Assembly (NCBI GenBank): GCA_017631705.1
Contig: JAGBSU010000079.1
Coordinates: 1 to 12,277 of the forward strand
Direction: 5' to 3'
DNA length: 12,277 bases
Origin: Clostridia bacterium
GTDB taxonomy: Bacteria; Bacillota; Clostridia; Oscillospirales; Acutalibacteraceae
Shown: piece by piece, positions 6,528 through 12,277 of the stretch
Position numbering within the stretch: position 1 is the stretch's first letter
Layout of the letters: every line of letters starts with the position of its first letter
Made by a program: the position numbers and the translations under genes
The notes under the pieces: model-generated
What the model saw: only the letters and a program-made list of their open reading frames with translations
Databases searched by the model: none
What the model was told of the DNA's origin: nothing

Positions 6528-8267
6528 TTACATGCTTTCCGGTGCTTCGATTTTGAGCAAAGTGAGTACGTTTTTGAGAACAATGCGAGTGGCTTTACAA
6601 AGTGCCATACGCGCTTGTTGCAACGGCTCGTCCACACCGCGTACGCGGCAAGCGTTGTAGAATTTATGGAACAAGGTGGCGAGTTCTACCGCATACCGTG
6701 TCATGCCGGCAGGGTCGGTGGCTTTGGCGCAAGCAATAATTTCCGAAGCGTAGGAAGAAATATGACGAATGAGTTCGGTTTCTTCCGGTGCGTTCAACAG
6801 CGACAGTACGCCGCCGTCGGGCGTGCCGAGCGTGACACCGTCTTCTGCCAACGTGCGGAAAATAGAGCAAATGCGTGCGTGCGCGTATTGTACATAGTAG
6901 ACCGGATTGGACGAGGATTGTTCAATCGCTAACCCTAAATCGAAATCCATTTGCGTCGAGGCTTCGCGTAGGTTAAAGAAGAAACGGGCGGCATCGACCG
7001 GCACTTCATCCAATAAATCGGCGAGTTGAATGGCTTTGCCGGAACGCTTGGACATACGCACGACTTCACCGTCACGCATTAAGCGTACCAACTGCATGAG
7101 TACGACTTGCAAGCGACTGCCGTCAAGACCGATGGCATCCATAGCCCCTTTCATACGGGCGACGTGGCCGTGGTGGTCGGCACCCCATACATCAATGCAG
7201 GTGTCAAAGCCACGGGCGAATTTATTGCGGTGATAGGCGATATCTGCCGCAAAATAGGTAGGATTACCGTTGGCACGAACCAGCACTTCATCCTTGATGC
7301 CTTCTTCCACACCGTCGCGGTTTGTGTGTTTTTTGCCTTGGTATTTTTCACCGTGTTCGCCGGCTTTGTACCAAAGTGCACCGTCTTTTTCATACGTAAG
7401 ACCGCGTTCGGTTAGCAGGTCAATAACCTCTGCCAACTCGCCGTTTTCGTGCAAGGTGGATTCGGTAAACCAGCGGTCGTACACAATGCGGTATTTTCCC
7501 ATATCCTTTTGCATTTTTTCAATATTCAGCGGTAAGGCATAGCGGATTAACGCTTCGCGGCGTTCGCTCTCCTCGCATGCCAAATAGCGGTCGCCGTACA
7601 GTTCGGCAAACGCAGCGGCATGATCACGGATATCGTCACCGTGGTAGGCATCTTCCGGCATTTGAACAGAGTCTTCACCGCGCAGGTGTTGCTGATAGCG
7701 GATATCCAACGACAAACCGAATTTTTCAATTTGGTTACCGGCATCGTTGATATAAAACTCTCGCCACACCTCGTAGCCGGCGGCATCCAATACAGCCGCC
7801 AAGCAATCGCCTAACGCACCGCCGCGAGCATTGCCCATGTGCATGGGACCGGTGGGGTTAGCGGAAACAAATTCCACCATGACTTTTTTGCCGGCACCAA
7901 AATCGCTGCGACCGTAGGCATCACCTGCCGACAGCACTTGTGCGACGACATCGGCATAAAAGGCGGGCGATAAAAAGAAATTCAAAAAGCCGGGACCGGC
8001 GACCTCCGCACGGTCAAAATAGGTGTTATCCAGCGACAAAGGTGCCACGATACTTTCGGCAATTTGGCGGGGGGCTTTACGGAAAGCACGCGCCGAAACC
8101 ATGGCGGCATTGGCGGCAAAATCGCCGTTTTTGCGGTCTGCCGGCACCTCGATGGTGAAATCGGGTAACGGCTCGTTCGGTAATTCGCCCGCTGCCACAG
8201 CGGCGGCGACAGCCGATTCGATAGCTTCCTTTAATTGTTGTTGGGTTTTTTCTGCGATTGTTAACAT
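6528..8267 (-). CDS. argS: Arginyl-tRNA synthetase
   Basis: Class I aminoacyl-tRNA synthetase that charges tRNA-Arg. The product is 579 residues, normal for bacterial ArgRS. Domains: an N-terminal additional domain (about 1-110) with PADRKNGDFAAN; a Rossmann catalytic core with the HIGH signature present as HMGN (143-146) inside SANPTGPMHMGN; GADHHGH near 362-368; the KMSKS-equivalent MSKRSG (405-410); and a C-terminal DALR anticodon-binding domain from about 455, starting at YYVQYAHARI. The ATG at 8267 overlaps the last 7 nt of the upstream DUF1934 gene. GAGGAAG (8281-8275) is the ribosome site, 7 nt away. It is the last gene of the murI-ywiB-argS operon. The HMGN form is, to my knowledge, a tolerated variant of the signature and does not suggest inactivity. 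Confidence 0.97.
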   Translation of the reverse strand: MLTIAEKTQQQLKEAIESAVAAAVAAGELPNEPLPDFTIEVPADRKNGDFAANAAMVSARAFRKAPRQIAESIVAPLSLDNTYFDRAEVAGPGFLNFFLSPAFYADVVAQVLSAGDAYGRSDFGAGKKVMVEFVSANPTGPMHMGNARGGALGDCLAAVLDAAGYEVWREFYINDAGNQIEKFGLSLDIRYQQHLRGEDSVQMPEDAYHGDDIRDHAAAFAELYGDRYLACEESERREALIRYALPLNIEKMQKDMGKYRIVYDRWFTESTLHENGELAEVIDLLTERGLTYEKDGALWYKAGEHGEKYQGKKHTNRDGVEEGIKDEVLVRANGNPTYFAADIAYHRNKFARGFDTCIDVWGADHHGHVARMKGAMDAIGLDGSRLQVVLMQLVRLMRDGEVVRMSKRSGKAIQLADLLDEVPVDAARFFFNLREASTQMDFDLGLAIEQSSSNPVYYVQYAHARICSIFRTLAEDGVTLGTPDGGVLSLLNAPEETELIRHISSYASEIIACAKATDPAGMTRYAVELATLFHKFYNACRVRGVDEPLQQARMALCKATRIVLKNVLTLLKIEAPESM

Positions 8268-8671
8268 GTTGGCACTTCCTCAACCAAAAATTCTACTTCG
8301 TTTTCTGTAAGTCCACCATCAAATTCCAACGCGTACCGTGCATGTAATGTGCCGCCGGCAGCGGATAAATCGGTGGATAATTGTGTTGTTGTTACGGATA
8401 ATTCCATGGTGCCGTAAGGGGTTTGAAGGCGGCAGGCATGAGAGGTATTTTCTTCCAAAATTAAGCGGAACGAGGTTTCACCGCGCCGTGCAATCATGAC
8501 ACGCTTTCCGCTGACGGAAACACAAACGGTTGCCGGACGGTCGCTTTCCTCGGTATAGCATAGTTTAACACCGTTTTTGGTGCTTTCCAATGTGCCGAGG
8601 GCGACAAGAGAAGATTGCGAAGTTTCACCGTCGACGGTTTGACGAGAGCAAAAGCGGACCGTTACGTTCAT
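8261..8671 (-). CDS. DUF1934 / YwiB-like beta-barrel protein
   Basis: A 136-residue cytosolic protein of the YwiB (DUF1934) family, a small calycin-like beta-barrel of unknown function. The recognisable pattern is GTLESTKNGVKLCYTEES near the N-terminus, an IARRGETSFRLI strand pair, the TPYGTMELSVTT core and ARYALEFDGG near the C-terminus. In B. subtilis ywiB lies directly before argS, as here, which supports the call. Its ATG overlaps the murI stop as ATGA (8671-8668), and its stop overlaps the argS start by 7 nt, so all three genes are probably translationally coupled. The ribosome site GGAGGA (8683-8678) lies 6 nt before the ATG. Nothing in the sequence reveals a ligand or catalytic site. 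Confidence 0.88.
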   Translation of the reverse strand: MNVTVRFCSRQTVDGETSQSSLVALGTLESTKNGVKLCYTEESDRPATVCVSVSGKRVMIARRGETSFRLILEENTSHACRLQTPYGTMELSVTTTQLSTDLSAAGGTLHARYALEFDGGLTENEVEFLVEEVPTC

Positions 8672-9483
8672 GACAAATCCTCCACGCGGATTTGGTGAAC
8701 ATCTTGTTCCACCGCTTTGCCGAGGAACATCTGCGCCACGTTGGTAAAGTTATGCGGGCGGTCGCTGACGAAAAATTCACAGTGGCCGTTTTCATTCCCT
8801 GCAGCCGATGCATCGTTTTGTTGCAAGACGGTTTTACAATGGGCGGCGCAAGCGGCACCGGAATTGATAAGCGTGACCTCTTCGCCCATGATACGGGAAA
8901 TGAGAGGGGAGAGCAAGGGAAAATGCGTGCAACCTAAAATGACGGTATCGACGCCGGCATCGATTAACGGTTGGAGATAACGGCGCAACACCGCTTCGGT
9001 GGCGAGGTTATCTTCTTCTATCCAGCCGCTTTCCACCAGAGACACCAGAACGGGGCAGGCTTTGGCGATGACTTGCACGGTGGGACAGCGGTTTTGCAAT
9101 GCCAATTCAAAAGAGCGTGACTGAACGGTGACAGCGGTGCCGAGCACACCGATTTTGCCGTTTTTGGTGGCTGATAGTGCTTGGTCGGCAGTGGGTTCCA
9201 CCACGCCCCACGCAGGGACAGGCAAGGAGGATAACAAATCACTCGCAATCGAACTGACGGTACCGCAAGCGGCGATAATACACTTTACATCATGGCTTAG
9301 TAAAAACCGTGAATCTTGCAAAGCAAAGCGGCGAATCATCTCTGGACTACGCGAACCGTACGGCACACGACCGGTATCGCCGAAATAGATTAAATTTTCG
9401 TGCGGTAGGTGCTTTGATAATTCACGCACAACCGTTAATCCGCCTAAACCGGAATCAAACACGCCAATCGGACGATTATCCAT
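8668..9483 (-). CDS. murI: Glutamate racemase
   Basis: Converts L-glutamate to D-glutamate for peptidoglycan stem peptides. The product is 271 residues from the chosen start. Motifs: GVFDSGLGGLTVV (7-19) with Asp10; YFGDTGRVPYGSRS (33-46); AACGT (71-75), where Cys73 is the first catalytic cysteine; E151 in the SLVESG segment; and GCTHFPLL (184-191) with the second catalytic Cys185 and His187. The usual CNTAS motif is CGTVS here, with Gly replacing the conserved Asn and Val replacing Ala. Both cysteines remain. The ATG at 9483 is chosen because AGAGGTGA (9496-9489) lies 5 nt before it; an in-frame ATG at 9507 has no ribosome site. It is the first gene of the murI-ywiB-argS operon and has an unusual hairpin-rich leader. 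Confidence 0.93.
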   Translation of the reverse strand: MDNRPIGVFDSGLGGLTVVRELSKHLPHENLIYFGDTGRVPYGSRSPEMIRRFALQDSRFLLSHDVKCIIAACGTVSSIASDLLSSLPVPAWGVVEPTADQALSATKNGKIGVLGTAVTVQSRSFELALQNRCPTVQVIAKACPVLVSLVESGWIEEDNLATEAVLRRYLQPLIDAGVDTVILGCTHFPLLSPLISRIMGEEVTLINSGAACAAHCKTVLQQNDASAAGNENGHCEFFVSDRPHNFTNVAQMFLGKAVEQDVHQIRVEDLS

Positions 9484-9515
9484 ACTTGTCACCTCTGTTG
9501 TTTGCATATTTATTG

Positions 9516-9685
9516 TATTATATCATAAAACCAAGGCGTCAGCCTTGTAAGCAGCAAAGCCGCATGCCGTGTCGCAGCACGGCGTTTTGATGATTCAATG
9601 TTCTTAAACGAAAATCGACAGATTTTCAAACGCGACAGCGTTTTAGCGGCGTCTCCCGCCGCAAGATTAAGGTTATTATATCATA
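9516..9685. repeat. Hairpin-array element bounded by 12-bp direct repeats
   Basis: TATTATATCATA occurs exactly at 9516-9527 and 9674-9685. Between the copies (9528-9673) lie five hairpins: CAAGGC/GCCTTG (9532-9547, loop GTCA); GCCGTG/CACGGC (9566-9583, loop TCGCAG); GAAAATC/GATTTTC (9610-9627, loop GACA); AAACGC/GCGTTT (9628-9643, loop GACA, directly abutting the previous one); and GCGGCG/CGCCGC (9646-9662, loop TCTCC). No open reading frame of note lies inside. The layout fits a small palindromic or MITE-like insertion with target duplication, but the 12-mer is AT-rich and includes a -10 box, so chance or promoter reuse is possible. On the murI strand the element would be transcribed as leader. 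Confidence 0.55.
9517..9522 (-). promoter_or_regulatory. Proximal murI -10 element (extended -10)
   Basis: On the minus strand, TATAAT preceded by TGA gives a perfect extended -10 about 34 nt before the murI ATG. At a 17-nt spacing the -35 position reads AGGCTG, which is poor, so activity would depend on the extended -10. It lies in the proximal copy of a 12-bp repeat. Confidence 0.5.
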
Positions 9686-9703
9686 GTTTATGGTGAAATA
9701 CAA
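9675..9703 (-). promoter_or_regulatory. Distal murI operon promoter
   Basis: On the minus strand, -35 TTGTAT (9703-9698), 17-nt spacer, and -10 TATAAT (9680-9675) preceded by TGA. All elements are strong. Transcription would start near 9668 and carry the hairpin array in a leader of about 185 nt before the murI ATG. Confidence 0.65.
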
Positions 9704-9723
9704 CCAAAATAGGACTCTCTTAT

Positions 9724-9754
9724 AAAAAATCCCCACCGTCGGATGGCGGTGGGG
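9724..9754 (-). terminator. Terminator of the EIIC - phosphatidyltransferase operon
   Basis: On the minus strand CCCCACCG (9754-9747) pairs with CGGTGGGG (9738-9731) around an 8-nt loop, followed by A and six Ts (9729-9724). It lies 9 nt after the stop of the phosphatidyltransferase gene and just upstream of the distal murI promoter. Confidence 0.88.
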
Positions 9755-9763
9755 GAAAAGAAT

Positions 9764-10327
9764 TTATTGAAAAATGGTTTTCACACAAGAGGGATATTCT
9801 TTTGCACGGCAATGAATCAGCAATTCTTCAATGGAAGAAACAGCGACCACGGCACAGGCAATAAAGGATACGGTAGTAGCTTTCGCAAACAACAGCAAAA
9901 ATGGAACGGCAAACAGTACCATACCGGTGAGTTTGTTGGTGTATGTATGCAGAGAGGGAAAGCGGTGGTATTTTGCAGTGGCATATCCATAGGTGAATAG
10001 CCGCAAAGCGACTAATGCACCGACACAGTACCAAACAACGTGGGGAACACGCGGCACTAAAAACGGAATGATATGTGTGAGCATTACTGCGTAAAACAGT
10101 AAATCGGCAATGCTGTCCAGTTTGGCTCCCAATTCGCCGGTCAGTTTAAAACGGCGGGCGATAAAGCCGTCGACCGCATCGCTGATACCGCACAGCGCAT
10201 AGAGAATGTAAAAGAAAAAGGAAAGCGGAGGAACAAACAACAAGACAGCCGAACCGACAATGCGAAAGCCGGTGATGGCGTTCGGGACATTGGCAAGCCT
10301 ATTTGATTTTACATCCTTGTTATTCAT
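9764..10327 (-). CDS. CDP-alcohol phosphatidyltransferase family protein (PgsA-like)
   Basis: Membrane enzyme that transfers a phosphatidyl group from CDP-diacylglycerol to an alcohol acceptor. The 187-residue product carries the complete family signature at residues 50-75: D50, D53-G54, A57-R58, G67, D71 and D75, which bind metal and CDP. About five to six hydrophobic segments are visible, the first two at about 16-33 and 35-49. SSIEELLI near 164-171 is also seen in clostridial relatives. The ATG at 10327 has AAAGGTGG (10341-10334) 6 nt upstream. It is second in an operon, 20 nt after the EIIC stop, with a terminator immediately behind. Phosphatidylglycerophosphate synthase is the most likely activity by size. 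The acceptor cannot be read from the sequence, and phosphatidylserine or other products are possible. Confidence 0.85.
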   Translation of the reverse strand: MNNKDVKSNRLANVPNAITGFRIVGSAVLLFVPPLSFFFYILYALCGISDAVDGFIARRFKLTGELGAKLDSIADLLFYAVMLTHIIPFLVPRVPHVVWYCVGALVALRLFTYGYATAKYHRFPSLHTYTNKLTGMVLFAVPFLLLFAKATTVSFIACAVVAVSSIEELLIHCRAKEYPSCVKTIFQ

Positions 10328-10347
10328 ACCTATCCACCTTTCGTGTG

Positions 10348-11478
10348 TTATAAATCTAATTTCAAATCGTTTTCTTTAATCCAGCCGATGCGGCGAAGCG
10401 GTAAGCTGATTAACCATGTCAACACAGCGGGCAACACAATGGCAATAAGCAGCAAGCCGATCCAATCCATAGCGGTGGGGACAATAGCGGTAGCACCTTG
10501 CTTTAAGGCGGCGGCGGATGGCTCTAACCAACCGGTAATGACACCAATCGGACCGACCAAGCCGCAAGTGCCCATGCCGGACGAAACGGCGGCACCGTTC
10601 ATTTCCAATTTAAATACGCAAGTGGCAAGCGGGCCGGTGATGGCGGAAGCAAGCGTCGGCGGAATCCAAATGCGCGGATTGCGTACAATGTTACCCATTT
10701 GCAACATGCTGGTGCCAAGTCCCTGTGCAACCAAACCGCCCACATGATTTTCGCGGTAGCTCATGACAGCAAAACCGACCATTTGCGCACAACAACCCGC
10801 CACAGCGGCACCGCCGGCTAAACCGACCAAACCGAAGGCGGCACAAATCGCGGCGCTGCTAATCGGCAGAGTCAACGCAATACCGATGACAACCGAAACA
10901 ACAATACCCATCAATAAGGGGCGCAAATCGGTTGCCCACATGATGAAGGTGCCGATTGCATTCGAGGCGATGCCAATCGGTTCGGAAATCAAAGCAGAAA
11001 CACCGATGCCGCTTAAAATAGTGACAAGAGGTGTTACCAAAATATCCACCGGTGTTTCCTTGCTGACAGCTTTACCGATTTCAGCGGCAACGATGGCAAC
11101 GAAAAACACAGCCAAAGGACCGCCGGCACCGCCCATGGCGTTGGTGGCAAAGCCGACGGGAATGAGCGAAAACAGCACCAACGGCGGAGCGTTTAACGCA
11201 CGCCCGATAGCAACTGCCATGCCGGGACCGACCATTGCTGAACATAACCCACCGACGGTGAGTGCCGTGGCGGCAGCACCGATTTTGATGTTAAAAAGAG
11301 CTTCTTGTAAAAACCAGATACCGGCTTGTTTGCCCAAGGTATCTAAAATGGTACCGATTAACAGCGTACAGAACAAGCCTTGTGCCATGGCACCCATGGC
11401 ATCAATGAAATAGCGTTTTGCCGAAAAGACAATGTCTTTTCTCTCAAGAAAAGCCAAAAAACGTCCTTTCTTTTTCAT
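10348..11478 (-). CDS. PTS EIIC-like membrane protein, PfoR-type (PTS_EIIC_2 family)
   Basis: A 376-residue polytopic membrane protein with roughly ten hydrophobic segments rich in Gly, Ala, Ile and Val. It resembles the EIIC family that includes Clostridium perfringens PfoR, once proposed as a toxin regulator and now usually annotated as PTS sugar transporter subunit IIC. Recognisable stretches: FLERKDIVFSAKRYFIDAMG at the N-terminus, NAMGGAGGPLAVF (113-125), ETPVDILVTPLVT (141-153), GLGTSMLQMGNIVRNPRIWI (253-272) and GMGTCGLVGPIGV (301-313). The ATG at 11478 is chosen because AAAGGAG (11493-11487) lies 8 nt upstream; the in-frame ATG at 11520 would precede the promoter's start point. No EIIA or EIIB domain or gene is present, so whether it transports a phosphorylated sugar is open. 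It is the first gene of an operon with the phosphatidyltransferase. Confidence 0.85.
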   Translation of the reverse strand: MKKKGRFLAFLERKDIVFSAKRYFIDAMGAMAQGLFCTLLIGTILDTLGKQAGIWFLQEALFNIKIGAAATALTVGGLCSAMVGPGMAVAIGRALNAPPLVLFSLIPVGFATNAMGGAGGPLAVFFVAIVAAEIGKAVSKETPVDILVTPLVTILSGIGVSALISEPIGIASNAIGTFIMWATDLRPLLMGIVVSVVIGIALTLPISSAAICAAFGLVGLAGGAAVAGCCAQMVGFAVMSYRENHVGGLVAQGLGTSMLQMGNIVRNPRIWIPPTLASAITGPLATCVFKLEMNGAAVSSGMGTCGLVGPIGVITGWLEPSAAALKQGATAIVPTAMDWIGLLLIAIVLPAVLTWLISLPLRRIGWIKENDLKLDL

Positions 11479-11508
11479 AACTCCATCTCCTTTGGAATAT
11501 TTCCGTTT

Positions 11509-11537
11509 ATTGTATACCATTTTGACGATTTATGCAA
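11509..11537 (-). promoter_or_regulatory. Promoter of the EIIC operon
   Basis: On the minus strand, -35 TTGCAT (11537-11532), 17-nt spacer, and -10 TACAAT (11514-11509). An overlapping TATACA with TGG before it has a shorter spacing of 15. The start would be near 11502, just upstream of the ribosome site. It is divergent from the tRNA-Pro promoter. Confidence 0.6.
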
Positions 11538-11564
11538 GACTTTCTTTGAAAAACTTGGTATTCC

Positions 11565-11593
11565 TTGACTTTTTCGGCAAAAGGGAGTATAAT
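11565..11593 (+). promoter_or_regulatory. tRNA-Pro promoter
   Basis: A near-consensus promoter: -35 TTGACT (11565-11570), 17-nt spacer, perfect -10 TATAAT (11588-11593). Transcription would begin near 11600, about 15 nt before the mature tRNA end. It lacks the TGn extension seen at the protein-gene promoters. Confidence 0.85.
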
Positions 11594-11614
11594 ACATTCC
11601 GGCAAAATAAACAG

Positions 11615-11690
11615 CGGGGTGTGGCGCAGTTGGTAGCGCGCGACATTTGGGATGTCGATGCCGCAGGTTCGAACCCTGTCACTCCGACCA
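11615..11690 (+). tRNA. tRNA-Pro (anticodon UGG)
   Basis: The cloverleaf folds completely. The 7-bp acceptor CGGGGTG pairs with CACTCCG (one G-U pair). The D arm is GCGC/GCGC, the anticodon stem CGACA/TGTCG has loop TTTGGGA giving anticodon TGG at 34-36, and the T arm is GCAGG/CCTGT with loop TTCGAAC. The discriminator A73 and CCA are encoded. Length is 76 nt. The G after the anticodon (position 37) is usual for proline tRNAs. It is a single gene with its own promoter and terminator and is not part of a tRNA cluster in this window. Confidence 0.97.
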
Positions 11691-11726
11691 AAAAACCGTG
11701 TTTCCTTTAAGGAAGCACGGTTTTTT
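11691..11726. terminator. Bidirectional terminator after tRNA-Pro
   Basis: AACCGTGTTTCC (11694-11705) pairs with GGAAGCACGGTT (11711-11722), 12 bp with one G-U pair and a 5-nt loop. It is flanked by an A-run on the left and a T-run on the right. It starts directly after the CCA of the tRNA and, read on the minus strand, can also end the convergent kinase gene. Confidence 0.9.
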
Positions 11727-11772
11727 ATGTATTATCTTAATTATCAAACTGTTCGACTTATTGGAATTTTCG

Positions 11773-12277
11773 TTATAACTCAATATTGATTTCGTACTTA
11801 TCTTCAATGAGTATATAGTTCACATTATACTTTTTTGCAAATTCTAACATCTGTGCATTTTCTGACAATATACTCTCCATTGTACACCATTCATCGTCCA
11901 AACGATTTTCAATAACGTTTGCATATTTCTTTATGTCAGAAAAGTGATTTCTGATATATTCCTCACTCATTATAAGACAGTAATATTTGATGCTTTCAAG
12001 ATATTTGGAGTCAAAGTCTTTCTGCCAATCGAATGGAATATAGCAACCTTCGACAATTAAGTTCTGCTCGTTCTCAATAGCAGTTTTTATCATTTCACTA
12101 ACAATTGGCCACAAGTATTCGGTTAATTCATTATCATCCATAGGGGTAAGTTCTGTGTTGCCGCTACGAATTAAACCAATTTTCAGATGGTCTATTGACA
12201 GGTATGGATATTTATATTTTTCGAGCAATTTTTGGGCAAGTGCAGTTTTGCCTGTATGCGATGCTCCTGTAATTAAA
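11773..12277 (-). CDS. Small P-loop kinase-like ATP-binding protein, 5' end cut by window
   Basis: The C-terminal end is complete; the reading frame runs off the right edge, with 167 residues visible. The edge segment reads LITGASHTGKTALAQKLL, a Walker A motif (GASHTGKT, visible residues 4-11), so only a few N-terminal residues are probably missing. The frame downstream has SIDHLKIGLIRSG, a conserved acidic or substrate site after strand 2, then LIVEGCYIPFDW and ENRLDDEW, which could be a lid region. The fold is that of small nucleoside or metabolite kinases. Relatives I recall are labelled adenylate kinase or 2-phosphoglycerate kinase, without solid evidence for either. The TTG at 12228 is not the start. 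The gene is clearly more AT-rich than its neighbours, rich in AAA, AAT, TAT and ATA codons, suggesting acquisition. No partner gene is visible. Confidence 0.75.
   Translation of the reverse strand, partial: LITGASHTGKTALAQKLLEKYKYPYLSIDHLKIGLIRSGNTELTPMDDNELTEYLWPIVSEMIKTAIENEQNLIVEGCYIPFDWQKDFDSKYLESIKYYCLIMSEEYIRNHFSDIKKYANVIENRLDDEWCTMESILSENAQMLEFAKKYNVNYILIEDKYEINIEL

Noticed and set aside
6501..6932. A 143-codon plus-strand open frame opposite the end of argS
   Set aside because: It starts inside the rhaB-argS terminator and mirrors argS codons; the argS product is full-length and certain.
9484..9507. Upstream ATG (9507) as the murI start
   Set aside because: No ribosome site precedes it, whereas the ATG at 9483 has a well-placed AGAGGTGA and matches the family N-terminus.
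9309..9590. Plus-strand frame antisense to murI running into the hairpin array
   Set aside because: Overlaps the conserved N-terminus of murI in antisense, with no initiation signal.
9528..9673. Hairpin array as a CRISPR array
   Set aside because: The palindromes are all different in sequence and length, with no regular spacers and no cas genes.
10763..11413. A 216-codon open frame on the plus strand opposite the EIIC gene
   Set aside because: It is antisense to a clearly coding membrane protein, has a low-complexity Ala/Pro/Thr/Lys product, no ribosome site, and exists because of the GC-biased codons of the real gene.
11479..11508. Riboswitch or antiterminator leader before the EIIC gene
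   Set aside because: The predicted leader is only about 25 nt with no hairpin, too short for such an element.
11671..12277. Attachment-site duplication of the tRNA-Pro 3' end
   Set aside because: No second copy of the T-arm/acceptor sequence is visible in the ~590 bases to the right; more flanking sequence would be required.

Overview
The window looks like chromosomal DNA of a mid-GC Clostridia-type Firmicute, most likely an Oscillospiraceae/Ruminococcaceae-like gut bacterium. The reasons are strong AGGAGG-type ribosome sites before nearly every gene, a BofA-family protein, a YwiB-MurI-ArgS cluster, a PfoR-like EIIC, and compact gene packing with hairpin terminators. This placement is inference from gene content and was not tested by a search. 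Most of the window is ordinary core genome. I see no defence system, CRISPR array, prophage or complete transposon.

Left part, plus strand (1-6471). The 3' part of a type IIA topoisomerase A subunit (ParC/GyrA) enters from the left edge. A gap with two abutting hairpins follows, then secG with its own promoter and terminator. Next come a small BofA-like membrane protein, a YlmD/PgeF purine nucleoside phosphorylase with its own promoter, an unrecognised four-TM protein coupled to an RsmF-type rRNA m5C methyltransferase, and a solitary rhamnulokinase (rhaB) with its own promoter.

Middle, minus strand (9703-6528). The overlapping operon murI - ywiB-like (DUF1934) - argS converges on rhaB, and the two share a bidirectional terminator at 6480-6521. 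Upstream of murI, about 146 bp carry five small hairpins bounded by an exact 12-bp direct repeat. Both repeat copies contain a TATAAT on the murI strand. This looks like a small palindromic element that split and duplicated the murI promoter, and it is the most unusual structure in the window.

Right part. A PfoR-like PTS EIIC gene and a CDP-alcohol phosphatidyltransferase gene form a minus-strand operon ending at a terminator at 9754-9724. Divergent from it is tRNA-Pro(UGG) with a near-consensus promoter and a bidirectional terminator. The right edge holds the 3' part of a small, visibly AT-rich P-loop kinase gene, which looks compositionally foreign.

The gene functions are mainly housekeeping: DNA topology, protein export, tRNA charging, peptidoglycan precursor supply, rRNA modification, phospholipid synthesis and nucleoside salvage. 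Two carbohydrate genes (rhaB and the EIIC) appear without their usual pathway partners. Protein-gene promoters are repeatedly of the extended -10 (TGn) type with 17-bp spacers.
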